This document shows, in pieces, positions 1 through 10,630 of a stretch of 48,393 bases of DNA (within the stretch, counting starts at the first letter, position 1; each line of letters begins with the position of its first letter). The notes below the pieces were generated by a model. That model searched no databases, was not told the origin of the DNA, and saw only the letters and a list, made by a program, of their open reading frames with translations. Location of the stretch: the NCBI GenBank assembly GCA_037447655.1, contig JBBHKE010000723.1, positions 29,907 through 78,299 on the forward strand, given 5' to 3'. The position numbers and the translations under genes were made by a program. This DNA comes from Zygnema cylindricum (lineage: Eukaryota; Streptophyta; Zygnematophyceae; Zygnematales; Zygnemataceae).

Positions 1-12
1 TTAAAAAAAAAG

Positions 13-310
13 GAGGGGGGGGGGGGGGGGGGGGGAGGAGGGGGAGGGAGGAAAGGGTAAAGGGGGGAGAGGGGGGAGAGGGGAAATGGAGGGGAGGAGA
101 GAGGAAGGGAGAGAGGGAGGGATAAAGGAAAAAAGGAAAGGGAGTGGGGAGAGGGGAGGGAGAGGGAGATAGAGAAGGAAATGAAAAGGGCGAGGGGGAG
201 GGGCAGGGAGAGGAGGTGAGAAAAAAAGATGGAAAGGGGGATGAGGTGAGATGGAGAGGGGGAGAAGGGAGTGAGGGGGGGAGGAGAGGAGGAGGGAAGG
301 GATCACAGGG
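13..310. repeat. purine-rich (G/A) low-complexity tract
   Basis: The plus strand is almost purely G and A for about 300 bases, opening with a run of more than 20 G residues broken by a few A. The pyrimidine complement gives long proline, serine and leucine reading frames on the minus strand, which are artefacts of composition. Such mirror-like homopurine tracts can adopt triplex or quadruplex structures; that is general knowledge, not shown here. The tract starts at the window edge, so its full length is unknown. Confidence 0.9.
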
Positions 311-573
311 AGGATTTTTTTTGCGGAAAAAGTTTTGGGGAGAAGTTTTTAAGTTTCGATGAAAAAGTAAAGTTTTTTTAATTTTTTGGGGGAAACAAAT
401 TTTAGTTAAATAGGGAAAGTTTTTTAAAAGTGGTAGTTGAATTTTTAGTTTTATTGGATTTTTTTTTTAAAGTTGTTATGGAGGAAAAAAAACATAAAAA
501 AAAGTATCGGTTATAGAGAAAATAAACAGTTACAGTGGAAAAAAAAAATTCCTTTTCTTTTTTCTTTTTTTCT

Positions 574-576
<3 letters not shown>

Positions 577-642
<66 letters not shown>
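577..642. repeat. poly-T run of about 66 bases
   Basis: An uninterrupted T run preceded by T-rich sequence with scattered C. I see no retroelement body next to it that would make it a poly-A tail, so I call it simple sequence. Its length may be unreliable in an assembly. Confidence 0.9.
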
Positions 643-645
<3 letters not shown>

Positions 646-1416
646 CTTGTTTTTGTTCTGGCCGTATATATATTTTTTGGTTTGTAATTTTTTTTTCTTT
701 AAAAAATGTGATGTATTCCTCAATATTCGATTATGGATATTATTTTTTTCCCTCGATTCCGGGCTGTCTATTAGACCGTAAATTGTTTTCTTTATTTTTT
801 TTGTAAAAAAACTTATTATTTATTTTTTTATAATTTTTAATATATACTATAATTCGGTATTGTTAAATTTTATTAATTGGTATTACTTTTAATTCAGTTA
901 CGATGGCGTTTTCGAACCGTTTAAAGAAATTATGTTAAGAAAAAGAAAAAAAAAGAAGGTTCATCAACACTATTTTGTGGTCGGAAGGCAAAAAAAAAAG
1001 CGAACAAAAAATGGTTGCTTATTTTTATCAACATTAATAATGATTCACGTTGTTTATTTTGTGCAATATTCAATAGTTTCTATTTAAAAATTAGAATGGT
1101 ATTTCGATTTCAGACTGGATTTTTAAGCTTTTAGACTTCCGGTTTTAAGATTTGCCAGATTTTGCAAAATTTGTTTCGCAAACTTATTTCACAATTTTTT
1201 TTTGCATATTTTAAATCTGGTGGTTGACCAAAAGGGTGCTTTGGACCTTTCCATGCGACAGTATATCGAGTGTTTTTGTAATTTGTAATTATTTTTCAGT
1301 TGCATTATTATCTGTTTTGTTACAACTGTAGAAAAACCGTAAAACCGTAAAACACTTTTTTACGCTAACAATATGAACTCGGTCTTAGGTCGATGATAAT
1401 TGTTTGTTCTTAAACG
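643..1416. other. AT-rich stretch, no gene seen
   Basis: Only short spurious frames are present. I found no tRNA, no inverted termini and no protein similarity here. Confidence 0.6.
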
Positions 1417-1640
1417 CTACACCACTCATCGCTATTAGTGTTAAAGTTTTTTTCGGCACTTAAAACATCACTTTTCTCCGTGCACATTTGTCGGGTTGTC
1501 AATCTGATGGTTGCGATCGGAATGCAAGATTCCCACCTTCTAATTGGTGGTTTCGGATCGACAATCCGACAAGTATGCACGGAGAAAAGATGTTTTAAAT
1601 GGTGAAAAAATGTTAACACTAAAAACGATTAGCGGTGTAG
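1417..1640. mobile_element. fold-back MITE, CTACACC termini
   Basis: The two ends are inverted repeats: CTACACCACTCATCG at the left and CGATTAGCGGTGTAG at the right. The complementarity continues inward for about 50 bases, including an AAAACATC / GATGTTTT block and a CTCCGTGCA / TGCACGGAG block, so the whole 224 bp can fold on itself. The termini resemble those of the element at 6400-6961 (ACACCGC, ATCG, TTAGTGT). I could not find a convincing target-site duplication, so the superfamily is undecided. Confidence 0.7.
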
Positions 1641-2407
1641 TTTGTAAAGAGGTTGAAGATCGACAAGGTCACTCGAGCTGAAGTTTATGTTAATAACGCT
1701 AAGATAACCCGACGTTATGTATTTTTTTAACGTATTAGCGTATTTTTTCATGACGTACTTTATTTAGTATGATACAAAAAATCGAAGTGCGAGATGTCGT
1801 AGATGTTCAGTACGATGCGAGTCGTTAATGGAGTATATACATTTTTGGTATGGGTTTTACGCACGTGTTATTAACTCGAATCCAGTTTCGAATGACGTCT
1901 TTGTTTCTGAGCCATTTATAAAAATAAGTGATAAGAAAAAAAACTACAATCTTAACCCTATTTTGTGGTTCGGGGAACAAAAAAAAGCAATACCGAATTG
2001 GTCTTATTAACGCTACTTACGGTGTACTGCACCTCGTAATGTATCTAATTTTTGTTTCGTGCAAATTGCCATCGCGATACGAAATGTAGCTCGACACAAT
2101 ATAATAGAATTTTATTTAATAAAATCGATAAAATGAATTTTGTAGAAGCGCAAAGCGAACAAAAAACCGAAGACAAAGTTATTCCTTATGTACGATATCG
2201 AATATACACTGTAACTAGTGTAGATTCCAACAACTTTAGGCATGGCGCATTAGACTTGCACACAAGTTTTTGAACGAACCACCATAATTAAAAACCCTAG
2301 AATCGGTGGCTAGAAAACGGTCACGTAGGCTTCAAGACTCGCATACACAAATTCGCATTTAATAAGCTTAGTTTAATAATATCGCATGGTGTCCCGCGGT
2401 CCGTACT
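1641..2407. other. no gene seen
   Basis: Short frames only, with no recognisable domain. Nothing repeated elsewhere in the window was noticed. Confidence 0.55.
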
Positions 2408-2415
2408 ATATACCC

Positions 2416-2976
2416 CAGAGGTCGCAAACGGTCAACCGAAACCGTGACCGACCGTTAACCGACCGCCCGCGCCGGATCCGGAACGGATTCGGTTGCCAAA
2501 TTTTGAGGGCCGGACGGTTGCGGTCAGTTGATTCACCATAAAAAAAAACGGTCGGTTACGGTCGGTCAACCAAAAAACCAAAAAAATGAAAATTTTGTAC
2601 TATCCATATAATCCAACATTATTGTACTTTGTACTCTTTGGTATCGTGGAACTACGTGACATCATGATTATCGTCGCAAATCTGACACGGTAGTAACACT
2701 ATTCATTTCGCAAATCTAAGGGAACGTGACAAATCGTAATCATTGGCTTACTCATACGTTGTACATTAGTTAATTTTGTACTTTTTCGGCTACGGGCGGG
2801 CACGGTTAGTCGCGAGAAATCAATTTTCGGTTAACTTTTATTTTCGTAAACGCCGGTCGGTTAACGGTTAACAATTTTGGAGCGTGACATAACCTGGTCG
2901 GGCGTTGGTGACTCAGATTTAAAAAAAAAAAACGGTCGGTTTCGGTTACGTAAAATTTTGACTTTTGCGACCTCTG
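2416..2976. mobile_element. hAT-like MITE with 8-bp TSD ATATACCC
   Basis: The ends are CAGAGGTCGCAAA and TTTGCGACCTCTG, a 13-bp perfect inverted repeat with the CA...TG form common in hAT elements. Both flanks carry the same 8 bases, ATATACCC, at 2408-2415 and 2977-2984. An 8-bp duplication is the hAT signature. The inside is made of degenerate CGGTCGGTTACGGT-like repeats and has no transposase frame, so the element is non-autonomous. Confidence 0.88.
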
Positions 2977-3580
2977 ATATACCCACGTTGCTTATGGTTA
3001 TTTTGAGGTTTGGTATCTTTATCTATGTACGGTATCGGCTCTGCAGTATTTTCATATCGTACTGTATCGCCACGATGTGTCGGGTTGTTGCGTTTTAGGG
3101 TTTTTTTAAGGATTTTAGGCTTTTAAGGGTTTTTTAGGTCATAAAAATAGGTTTTTTGAGGCTGTTATGTTACCGGACCGGCAGATTATCCAGAAATTCA
3201 GATGTACAATATCGATATAAATCGCCATGGCATTTTCGATATACCGATATATTTTTACGTAGTGAGATCGACATGCTAATAATAAATGATTCATAGTTCA
3301 AAAGTAGGTGACCGTACGCCCATACAATATGCCTATTGTACGCAAAACATACAACATGCCCTTAAGACCCATTTTGTATTGGCCGTAAAATGAAATAAAA
3401 TAGGAACAGGGTTGAGTTGCACATCGATCGATAGAGAATTAAACGTCATGTCTAAGGGTACTTTCGCATGTAACCGAAACTTAGTCTTGTTACTTTGTTT
3501 TTTAGCGAAGATTCTCCGTACAATTTTCAGAGCATTCGGATGTAAACGAAAAAAACTTGTTACTTTACAAAGGTGACTCA

Positions 3581-4266
3581 GGGCGTGTCCCCATGTGTTC
3601 AAGTAAGGGTTTTTTTCCGTCGTTTACACAGAAAATGGGACTTCCTACTTGAAAATATTACGCCGTACGAAAAATGGGCAAAAACTCAAATACATTTTGC
3701 GTCATCTTGGAACTTGAAAGGTACGGCGATTTGGCAGTATTATCATCGCGACCCACTTCCAGCTCAACTTCACACTTGCAATGAAATCAAATCGCGACCT
3801 GCTTTTAATCAAAATACTACCCTATTGACGAATAGAAATCTTGGGTTGCACGCGTCAAAAGTTTTCATTTGTTTTTTTGCAGTTGGGAGAATACACGAAA
3901 AAAAAATTGTTTGTATGTTGTCCAATTGTGGGCGTCTACAAATGTCATTTTGTAGACGTAGGCGATTGCTTATGTCGTTCACGTGTGGGCGTCAACAAAT
4001 GACAGTTGGCGTCGACAATTGTCCCAGTATGTCAAGAGCTCTTTGCGGCGTACAAATGTCCGCAGTTTGTTCCGAGACCGTTGGCGTCTACAAATGTCAG
4101 CAGTTTGGGTTTCGCAAGTATTGGCGACGTGTACAGCTGCCACATATTCAAAATAACGAACGCGCAAGTAACGATTGACATAGGCACACTTTGAAAAGTA
4201 CACCGTAAAATCAGCGCTAAATTCCAAAATAACGTTTCAAAATATCGGTTACATGGGGACACGCCA
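3581..4266. mobile_element. Harbinger-like MITE, GTGTCCCCATG family, nested copy
   Basis: The ends GGGCGTGTCCCCATGTG and ACATGGGGACACGCC are inverted repeats shared with the copies at 9127-9906 and 14847-15624. The flanking triplets are TCA and CCA, so the TWA duplication is imperfect here. The interior from about 3930 to 4140 repeats a degenerate GGCGTCTACAAATGTC motif several times. The long open frame over this copy (about 200 codons) is not kept in the sister copies, so I do not treat it as a gene. Confidence 0.7.
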
Positions 4267-4547
4267 CCACGTAGACGTGTACGAAACAGTGACAGGTGAT
4301 TGGTACACAAAATTATGCGAAACTTCAACTCACCTGCAAATTGAGACGTCAAACCGCACGCTGTACAATCTTTGGGACATTGTCGACGTGGAGACTTTCA
4401 GCACTCTGCCGTACTTGCTCAGCTATTCCACAAAACGCCCCTCTCTTCTCTGCAGTGTCATGTCTTTGTACTTTCCACCAGCCTTCTTCGTCATTCTTTA
4501 TTTTTTATAAGCTCATTTTAACTGCCTGTTAATTACCTGTTTGCCGA

Positions 4548-4626
4548 CAGCCTGCCTGTGTGCCTACCGTATTAATGCAGACAGGCAGGCAGTTGGCAGA
4601 CATAGGTAATTAATTGCCAGGCAGTT

Positions 4627-4674
<48 letters not shown>

Positions 4675-4754
4675 AACTGCCTGGCAATTAATTACCTGTC
4701 TGCCAACAGCCTGCCTGTGTGCCTACCACCTAAATGCAGACAGGCAGGCAGTTG
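4548..4754. repeat. (TA)20 at the centre of a perfect palindrome, with flanking direct repeats
   Basis: The alternating TA run is at 4631-4670. It is flanked by 27-base arms, 4604-4630 and 4671-4697, that are exact reverse complements, giving a 94-bp perfect palindrome. Outside it, a block of about 48 bp rich in CCTGCCTG and GGCAGGCAG occurs twice in direct orientation (4548-4596 and 4707-4754). The cluster lies inside the Harbinger-like element at 3456-5367. Such sequence can extrude cruciforms and is prone to length error. Confidence 0.9.
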
Positions 4755-5753
4755 CACAGAAATGCGGTTTTTTTTTCGTCTTCCCGCTTGTCAAAAGGTG
4801 CCCAATGTTTTTCTTACGCCGTATATGTGAAGGCACGTGTGTTTGAGAAAGGAGTGTTACGATAGAGAACGTTGAGGAAGGATATGAGGGGAAGGAAGGA
4901 GGCGCCTTCACGATTTTGCGAAATGGCGTCCGTTGGTCATTACCCCTCCACGACCCCTGTACGGAAAACAGCGCACGGAATACGGTTCGTTTAGGCCGTA
5001 AACGTGCAGTTGGTTTTTTTTTTTTGGTACTCCGCGCTTGGGAATAGTAAAAAACTTCCGGCACGTGTTACAACGTCTGCCTATTCGCTCGCATCCTGGA
5101 ACTTTATTTAAAATCACCTCGCGAGGTGATTTGATTTCAAGTTTGAAGATGAGCTGGAAGGACGTGAAAATGGGTCGAAACTCGCTAGACGACAAACTGC
5201 ATCGACCTAAATGACAAACTACAGTACATTTAAAGTTTCACGGTAATGCAACTTGTACGGTATTAATTTCGTTTTTTTGGTACGGCTGCAGATTTTCTCG
5301 TTTTTTTCTAAGTTACAGAGGAAAACGACAGAAAATAACTGTAACTTTAGCACATGCGAAAGTACCCTAAATTTTGAAAAACATTCGGACAAAAAAATAT
5401 TTTCCCGTGAGTTTTGAGGTATTTTAAATTTAAAACGTCAGATTTGGACGATCGGACGGTTGCGATAAATGTAGCGATCTAAGAAGATCACATGAAAAGC
5501 CCATAACACAACTTACGATAGGACTTACGTCCGCGTTTTTTTTTTTTTCCTGGATTTTTTTCCCGCGGAATGTCATCCTACTAAAAAAAATCGTCCGGCG
5601 GCGTGCGCTGTACTATGATCATACGTCATATTCGTACGTTCGTACAGGGGTGTGCACAACGCACACACATACAGTATGCCTCATCTGCGCGAGTTTTGTG
5701 CGCCTACCAAACGCCTACCATAAAAACGCCTACTTTTGAACTATGAAATGATT

Positions 5754-6330
5754 AGGGCCCTGTTCGCTGTCGGCTTTTCTCGACGGATTAACTTATCTCC
5801 CTGTTATTTTCCCCTGCGGCAGGACACAGGACAAACAATTTTTTTGGACGAATCTACATCTTTGGAATATAGTACGAGAGTTATTCAACATTTTGTCGTC
5901 ATTGAGCCGACATTTCTTAAAATTGTTATTTGTACACACGCGCCAGCCCACAGCCCTAACAGTGATACGGAATCCAGGGAATCTTAATGGAATCTCAGAT
6001 GATTCGATTTTACTTAAAAGATTCGATTTTCCTTAATCCACATCACCGAGGTGGTTTACTAGTACGACACACAACTCCACAAAAGCTCCTAATTTTGTTT
6101 TTTAGCGCGAAATTGCTGATCCAGATGTCATTCGGTGGTACGTGTCGCAAAATCGATACGAAAAAAAAAAAACATCGTCATAAAACAATAATTCCAGGGT
6201 TCTGTTTTCATACGCGTGCAAACCTTCGGATTTTTATGAGTTCATCGGCAAAACTTTCAGTGTAAAATCTGACCATAGAAACTATAATTTCGTATGACTA
6301 AATTAATGTAAGATGATGTACTAAGAGTGT
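5754..6330. other. no gene seen
   Basis: Only short frames, none with a recognisable domain. I saw no repeat structure. Confidence 0.55.
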
Positions 6331-6395
6331 AAAGCTGTACTAGTTGGTGCCGTATTTTATGATACGCGATTTCCGGTTCGAACCTGGACAGCTCA
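6331..6395 (+). pseudogene. degenerate tRNA-like sequence
   Basis: The segment contains a good T arm (TCCGG, loop TTCGAAC, CTGGA). It also has an anticodon-like hairpin with CGTAT / ATACG arms and a partly paired acceptor (AAAGCTG with CAGCTCA, 5 of 7 pairs). The D arm does not form and the anticodon loop has six bases, so it is not a working tRNA. It could be a tRNA pseudogene or the head of a SINE. It lies directly beside the inverted terminus at 6400. Confidence 0.4.
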
Positions 6396-6399
6396 CAAA

Positions 6400-6961
6400 G
6401 TACACCGCGAATCGTTACTAGTGTCAAAGACACTAATTTAAGTTCTTGAAATTTTGATTTTTTTTTTCAAATAGGATACATGATTTTAATTTTTCCTTGA
6501 CGTTAATTAAGGTAGCGTACAAAATAGCGTAAAGCCTGAAAGTACAATAAAATCTAAATATTGTGGTATACGGTCGATGTCAGATCGTACATAAATGTAC
6601 CTTTTCATGTGAAAGTTTACAAAAAATAAATTAAATCAGACGCGCACGCATAGGAACGTGCGCTCCAAAAAACGGGATTAGTCGACACGTAAATTAGTAT
6701 GGAATATACGAATGTTTGAAATTCGCGACGGCGTATGATTTCTAATATTTTGTACGATTCGTAATCTTATTTTCTGTAATGTTGTTTTCAAAAAACTCAC
6801 GAAAATATAGTACGGCATGGTACGGGCAAGTACAAAATTCTGTATTAAACCTCACTTTTCGTCTGATGTAACCATACCCTAAATTCTTAATTAGCATCAA
6901 TTACGGTAAATTTTCTTCAACACTATTTAAACTTTGACACTAATAACGATTCGCGGTGTAC
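6400..6961. mobile_element. MITE with about 30-bp inverted termini, GTACACCGCG family
   Basis: The first 30 bases, starting GTACACCGCGAATCGTTA, are the reverse complement of the last 30 with one mismatch. No transposase frame lies between them. No clear target-site duplication was found. The termini are related to the fold-back element at 1417-1640, and a fragment of the same terminus lies near 14716-14736. Confidence 0.75.
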
Positions 6962-7140
6962 CATTTTGAGGTAATCCGCCCGCTCGAGATAAGCCGACAG
7001 CGAACAAGCCCCTTAGGGTTGTAGGTCAAATTATATTTATATTTTTTTCGTATAGTTTTTAAAGTAAAATCTAAGGATATAGTAACTAGTAATATTTTTT
7101 TAATATTAAATACTAATTACATTTACATATGTAAGTATGT

Positions 7141-7213
7141 GGTCGTGTGGCCTAATGGATAAGGCGTTGGTCTTCGAAACCAAAGATTGTGGGTTCGACC
7201 CCCACCGTGATCG
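7141..7213 (+). tRNA. tRNA-Arg(TCG): tRNA-Arg (anticodon TCG)
   Basis: A full cloverleaf can be drawn. The acceptor is 7141-7147 with 7206-7212 and discriminator G7213. The D arm is GCCT/AGGC. The anticodon arm is TTGGT/ACCAA around the loop CTTCGAA (7172-7178) with anticodon TCG at 7174-7176. The variable loop has 5 bases and the T arm is GTGGG/CCCAC around TTCGACC. The internal Pol III promoters are visible as TGGCCTAATGG (box A) and GGTTCGACCCC (box B). There is no intron and no encoded CCA, as expected for a eukaryotic nuclear tRNA. A T run follows at 7222-7225, a likely Pol III terminator. It decodes CGA codons. No neighbouring gene is associated with it. Confidence 0.96.
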
Positions 7214-7226
7214 TTGAATACTCGTT

Positions 7227-9123
7227 TTACTTTTGAAATGTTCTCATGTTTTTTGTTTTGTTTCCGATTATCTGATGTAGTATACACATTACCTATAAAA
7301 CGAAAGTGCGAATTCTATATCGACCCACCTGCTTTCCCGGACTACACCAAAGTGCAACACAGGGTGAATAATTGTCGAGGAATGAGAGACTTACCTACGC
7401 GCCACCCATTTCATAAAAATGATATTCTTAATTTTCACCTAAATTATGAAATCGTTTTAGGTTTTGAGTTGAAGTCCCACTTTCTCTTTTTAAATCAGTG
7501 TATAGATTAGTTTTTAGTGGTGTTTGTTTTTCACTTTGCTTTTCTAGCTTTCATTTTTAGGCTTTTATTGTTTCTTAACCTTTTGAATTTTTTTTGGTCC
7601 TTTTGGAATTTTCATCTCTTACCTTTAATGGTCGTCAATAGTTTTTCATCTCAATCGTGTTTTGTAATTTGATGTTTTAACGGTCGCGTTTTTTTCGATA
7701 AAATCTCCTACTATTTAGAGCCACAAGCCAAAAACGTCAGTGACAAAACGTACACTTAAGTACAACTTTGACGTTTCTGCAAAACAAAGTGTCATTTTTC
7801 CAAAATGCGTCGATAATTGTGGTCGTCTACGAAACATACCCATTAACAAGAAAAAAAAACTAAACGTTTTATGCACTTATTGCCTTGTAAACTACATGTA
7901 CATTACCTTGTACCAATGATGCGTACCCCAAAGAACAAAAAAATCGTTCGACATTATTTTCAAGGAAATTTTACCTTAAATGTCTCCATTTACTTTCTTT
8001 TTTTGGTTTAAGTGTATGTCACGTAGACAGCCACTTAAAAACATGACGTATGTTGGACAACCGACTTTTTAAACTGCATCATTGAAAATTTTGTCCTTAT
8101 AGGTGCGTTTTCAACAAAACCTTCAAATTTATCAATAATAGTTTTTCCGCATAGCTCTAACGAGTGCGATCCAAGTATAACTCGGCTCTGTTTGTGGTGA
8201 AACTAAACCAAATGGAACCAAAGCGGTATAATGGCGCTTGGCTTCTCCTTTTTCGGAACTTGGTCTTAAAACGGGTTGGTTCAGTTCGTCCGATCTTAGA
8301 AACCATTCGGTTCGGTTCCATCCGGTCGCACCCTTTTTGCACCCCTGTACGAATGTACGTTCAGAATTACGTATACGGATAAATTCTATATCTTAGGGTT
8401 TAGCCCCATTTGGTCACTTTACGGTCGATCGTACGGATACAGCATGATGGAAGAGATGGATCGACTGTAGGCTTCACCCCGCTAAGATTTTTTGCCGCTT
8501 ACAGTTCGCCACGTGGCAAAGTTAATGAAAATGAAGACAAATACGGGAAGTACAAAATACATTTGAATACATTTTTTACAATTGTTTTACGCGTCTTAAA
8601 AAATTTATTGGATCAGATGCCACGATTGGACGAATCATGTTAGTTTCTTACGAACTCTCAACAAAAAAACAAATCATTTTTTTCCGGGCAGTTTCCGTGA
8701 ATTTTGTTTTTCCGATTCCTTTTCGGAAATTATACGAATGTAATATTAAAAATATATAATAAGTGGCTCTCACGATTTCCAGAGCCTATCGCAATCATTG
8801 AGTTTTTGCGTGGTCGTCTGTAATAAATTATTAAAATCTAATAATAAAATAATGAAATCATGAAATCTTCTTCTTATATTTGTACGGATCATCTCATTTT
8901 GCAAAACGACCTTTCAAAAAGTGCGATGATGAGCTCTTCGAATTATATTTAATTATTTAGGTGTTAGAATAGAATGAACGGTTTATCAGTTTAGTGGTTC
9001 CGTACGGATATATCGGACGGTACGATTCAATCGGGATTTACACATACGGTGCAGAACCGTTTGGTTCGGTTCGTGCTAAAATAAAATCAAGCGGAATCAA
9101 ACCGAACTAGGCGGAGTGTTGAC
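7227..9123. other. no gene seen; AACCGAAC-rich patches
   Basis: About 1.9 kb with only short frames. Around 8200-8347 and 9040-9110 the sequence is rich in GGTTCGGTT and AACCGAAC blocks. The first patch ends in GCACCCCTG, which resembles the complement of a hAT terminus of the CAGGGGTGC kind. I could not find a partner end or a target-site duplication, so no element is called. Confidence 0.5.
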
Positions 9124-9126
9124 TTA

Positions 9127-9906
9127 GGGTGTGTCCCCATGTGCATAAGTAAGGGTTTTTTCCTGTCGTTTTGCTGTATTACTTAGCGCCGTACTGTCTA
9201 AGTTGCAACCGTACGAAGGAATCGCAAATTTGTAGAGTACAATTTGCGTCATACCTGAACTTACGATGTACGAAAAGTTGTCGTCTTGTGCTTTTCGACC
9301 CACTTCGACGACAAAAAACGTCATCTTCAACCTTATCTTTAAAACACATGCGCGATGTGATTTAAAATTAGGTTTTTTCGATTGACAAATAGGAACATAC
9401 TTTCGCATGTGCCGTAAATTTCGACAAAAATCCTACGATTTCCAAGGACAAAGAAAAGTACATAGTTCGCTATGTTTTGTCCGTTTGCGTTCTAATACGA
9501 CAAAGACAAGTACACAATTTGTTTGGATTTGTCCGTTTTCGTCTAGTACGGATTTCTTTTTTTGCAGTGGTCTTCAAATTCCGATGCCATTTCACGTCGA
9601 GCGGACAGGCGACGCGAAGACAAAGCGCATCTTCTTCGACCGTGAAATTGCACAGGCTGGAAGGCGCTACGTCTACAATGTCACAGTAAGACATGCGACG
9701 TCACACGCATGTACAAAAAACAATGTGCGGCCACAGATTGTAGACGTTCACAACCGTCACAGGTACTGTCGACGTATACAATCGTCATAAGCGTAAGTTA
9801 CGATTTCGTCCTTACAGACATAGGGACACTTGAACACCGGGTCCGGCGGATCCGCGCTAAAATACAAAGTAATTTCGCTAAGTTACAAGTACATGGGGAC
9901 ACACCC
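9127..9906 (+). mobile_element. Harbinger-like MITE, GTGTCCCCATG family, TTA TSD
   Basis: The ends GGGTGTGTCCCCATGTG and ACATGGGGACACACCC are inverted repeats, flanked by TTA on both sides (9124-9126 and 9907-9909). The 780-bp body is collinear, in inverted orientation, with the 778-bp copy at 14847-15624. Both carry an inner block rich in GTAGACG and CGTATACAATCGTCA motifs. No transposase frame is present. A 3-bp TWA duplication and terminal GGG fit PIF/Harbinger. Confidence 0.87.
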
Positions 9907-9909
9907 TTA

Positions 9910-10625
9910 GTAGAGAAGTGGATATAGAAATCCGCTTTGTTTTAATACGCTTTTACGTACGATTACTAGAAAAATGAAAAACCATTGGTTTTGCGATCAG
10001 AAATTCGCACTAAATCAAGTATCCCCTATACTGCCCATTGTTATTCAAGCAAATAACATTAAATACGGTTAAAAATACTTTTTTGGCTGAAAATCATAAA
10101 ATACTAAAATAGTGAAACAACACATTTTTAAGGAGTGAATTGAAATCTGCCAAGTGTATTGGCACGAAATCTCACATTAATATTAATAAATCTTTGACGT
10201 TAATTACGATGGGCATTCTACTACAGTGTACGGACATATGTCGACCTGAACACTTGACAACAAGAGTTGTACCGAACAAGATTAACAAACGACAAATGTT
10301 TTTAATACTTATTTTGTTTTTCTTAAAGAGTATTTATGATACCAAACCACATAACTTTTAGATCAGGCTAGATTTGTGCTTGTTTTTTGTGTTGCAAAAG
10401 TTGAGTTACTGTCCCAAATTTAAATTTGTGAACTGGAAACCTTTTGTTGGAATTTGTGGACACGAGAACTTGGTTTGTCTCTATTGGCACGTAAGTAAAA
10501 TTGTTTTCTTTCTTCAAATACCTTTAATTTTTTTTGCTTTGGTGTTACTGCGGTACATTATGATGGTATATCATCAATGCCTTATCATTTGTTTAAATTG
10601 TTTTGAATGTCGAACCCAACATGCC
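9910..10625. other. no gene seen
   Basis: Spurious frames only. The longest plus-strand frame, at 10374-10691, is hydrophobic but runs into the LTR that starts at 10631, so it is not a conserved coding unit. Confidence 0.55.
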
Positions 10626-10630
10626 ACATT

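Larger units (their letters stand above)
3456..5367. mobile_element. PIF/Harbinger-like element with TAA TSD, nested
   Basis: The termini GGGTACTTTCGCATGT and ACATGCGAAAGTACCC are perfect 16-bp inverted repeats, flanked by TAA on both sides (3453-3455 and 5368-5370). The related element at 39637-40199 has a single TAA at this point, an unoccupied version of the same site. A 3-bp TWA duplication with G-rich termini fits PIF/Harbinger. The 1.9-kb interior carries a second Harbinger-like copy (3581-4266) and a TA palindrome, but no DDE transposase reading frame. Confidence 0.85.
3292..5745 (+). mobile_element. hAT-like element, CATAGTTC family, enlarged by nested insertions
   Basis: The ends are CATAGTTCAAAAGTAGG and CCTACTTTTGAACTATG. 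The flanks are exact 8-bp duplications, AAATGATT, at 3284-3291 and 5746-5753. Without its nested insert the element matches the 563-bp copy at 39637-40199, so the original size was about 0.55 kb. The remaining 1.9 kb is a Harbinger-like element at 3456-5367 that itself holds other insertions. No transposase was found. Confidence 0.9.

Noticed and set aside
1-306. Proline- and serine-rich minus-strand frame
   Set aside because: It is the complement of a purine-rich low-complexity tract, not a protein gene.
577-642. T run as the poly-A tail of a LINE or processed gene
   Set aside because: No retroposed body, target duplication or reading frame is adjacent on either side.
3573-4178. 201-codon open frame on the plus strand
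   Set aside because: It lies wholly in a Harbinger-like MITE and is not kept in the sister copies. Composition and repeats explain it.
4625-4846. Open frame with alternating Tyr and Ile
   Set aside because: It is the translation of the TA microsatellite.
8157-8347. hAT-like element ending in GCACCCCTG
   Set aside because: No left terminus and no 8-bp duplication could be found.
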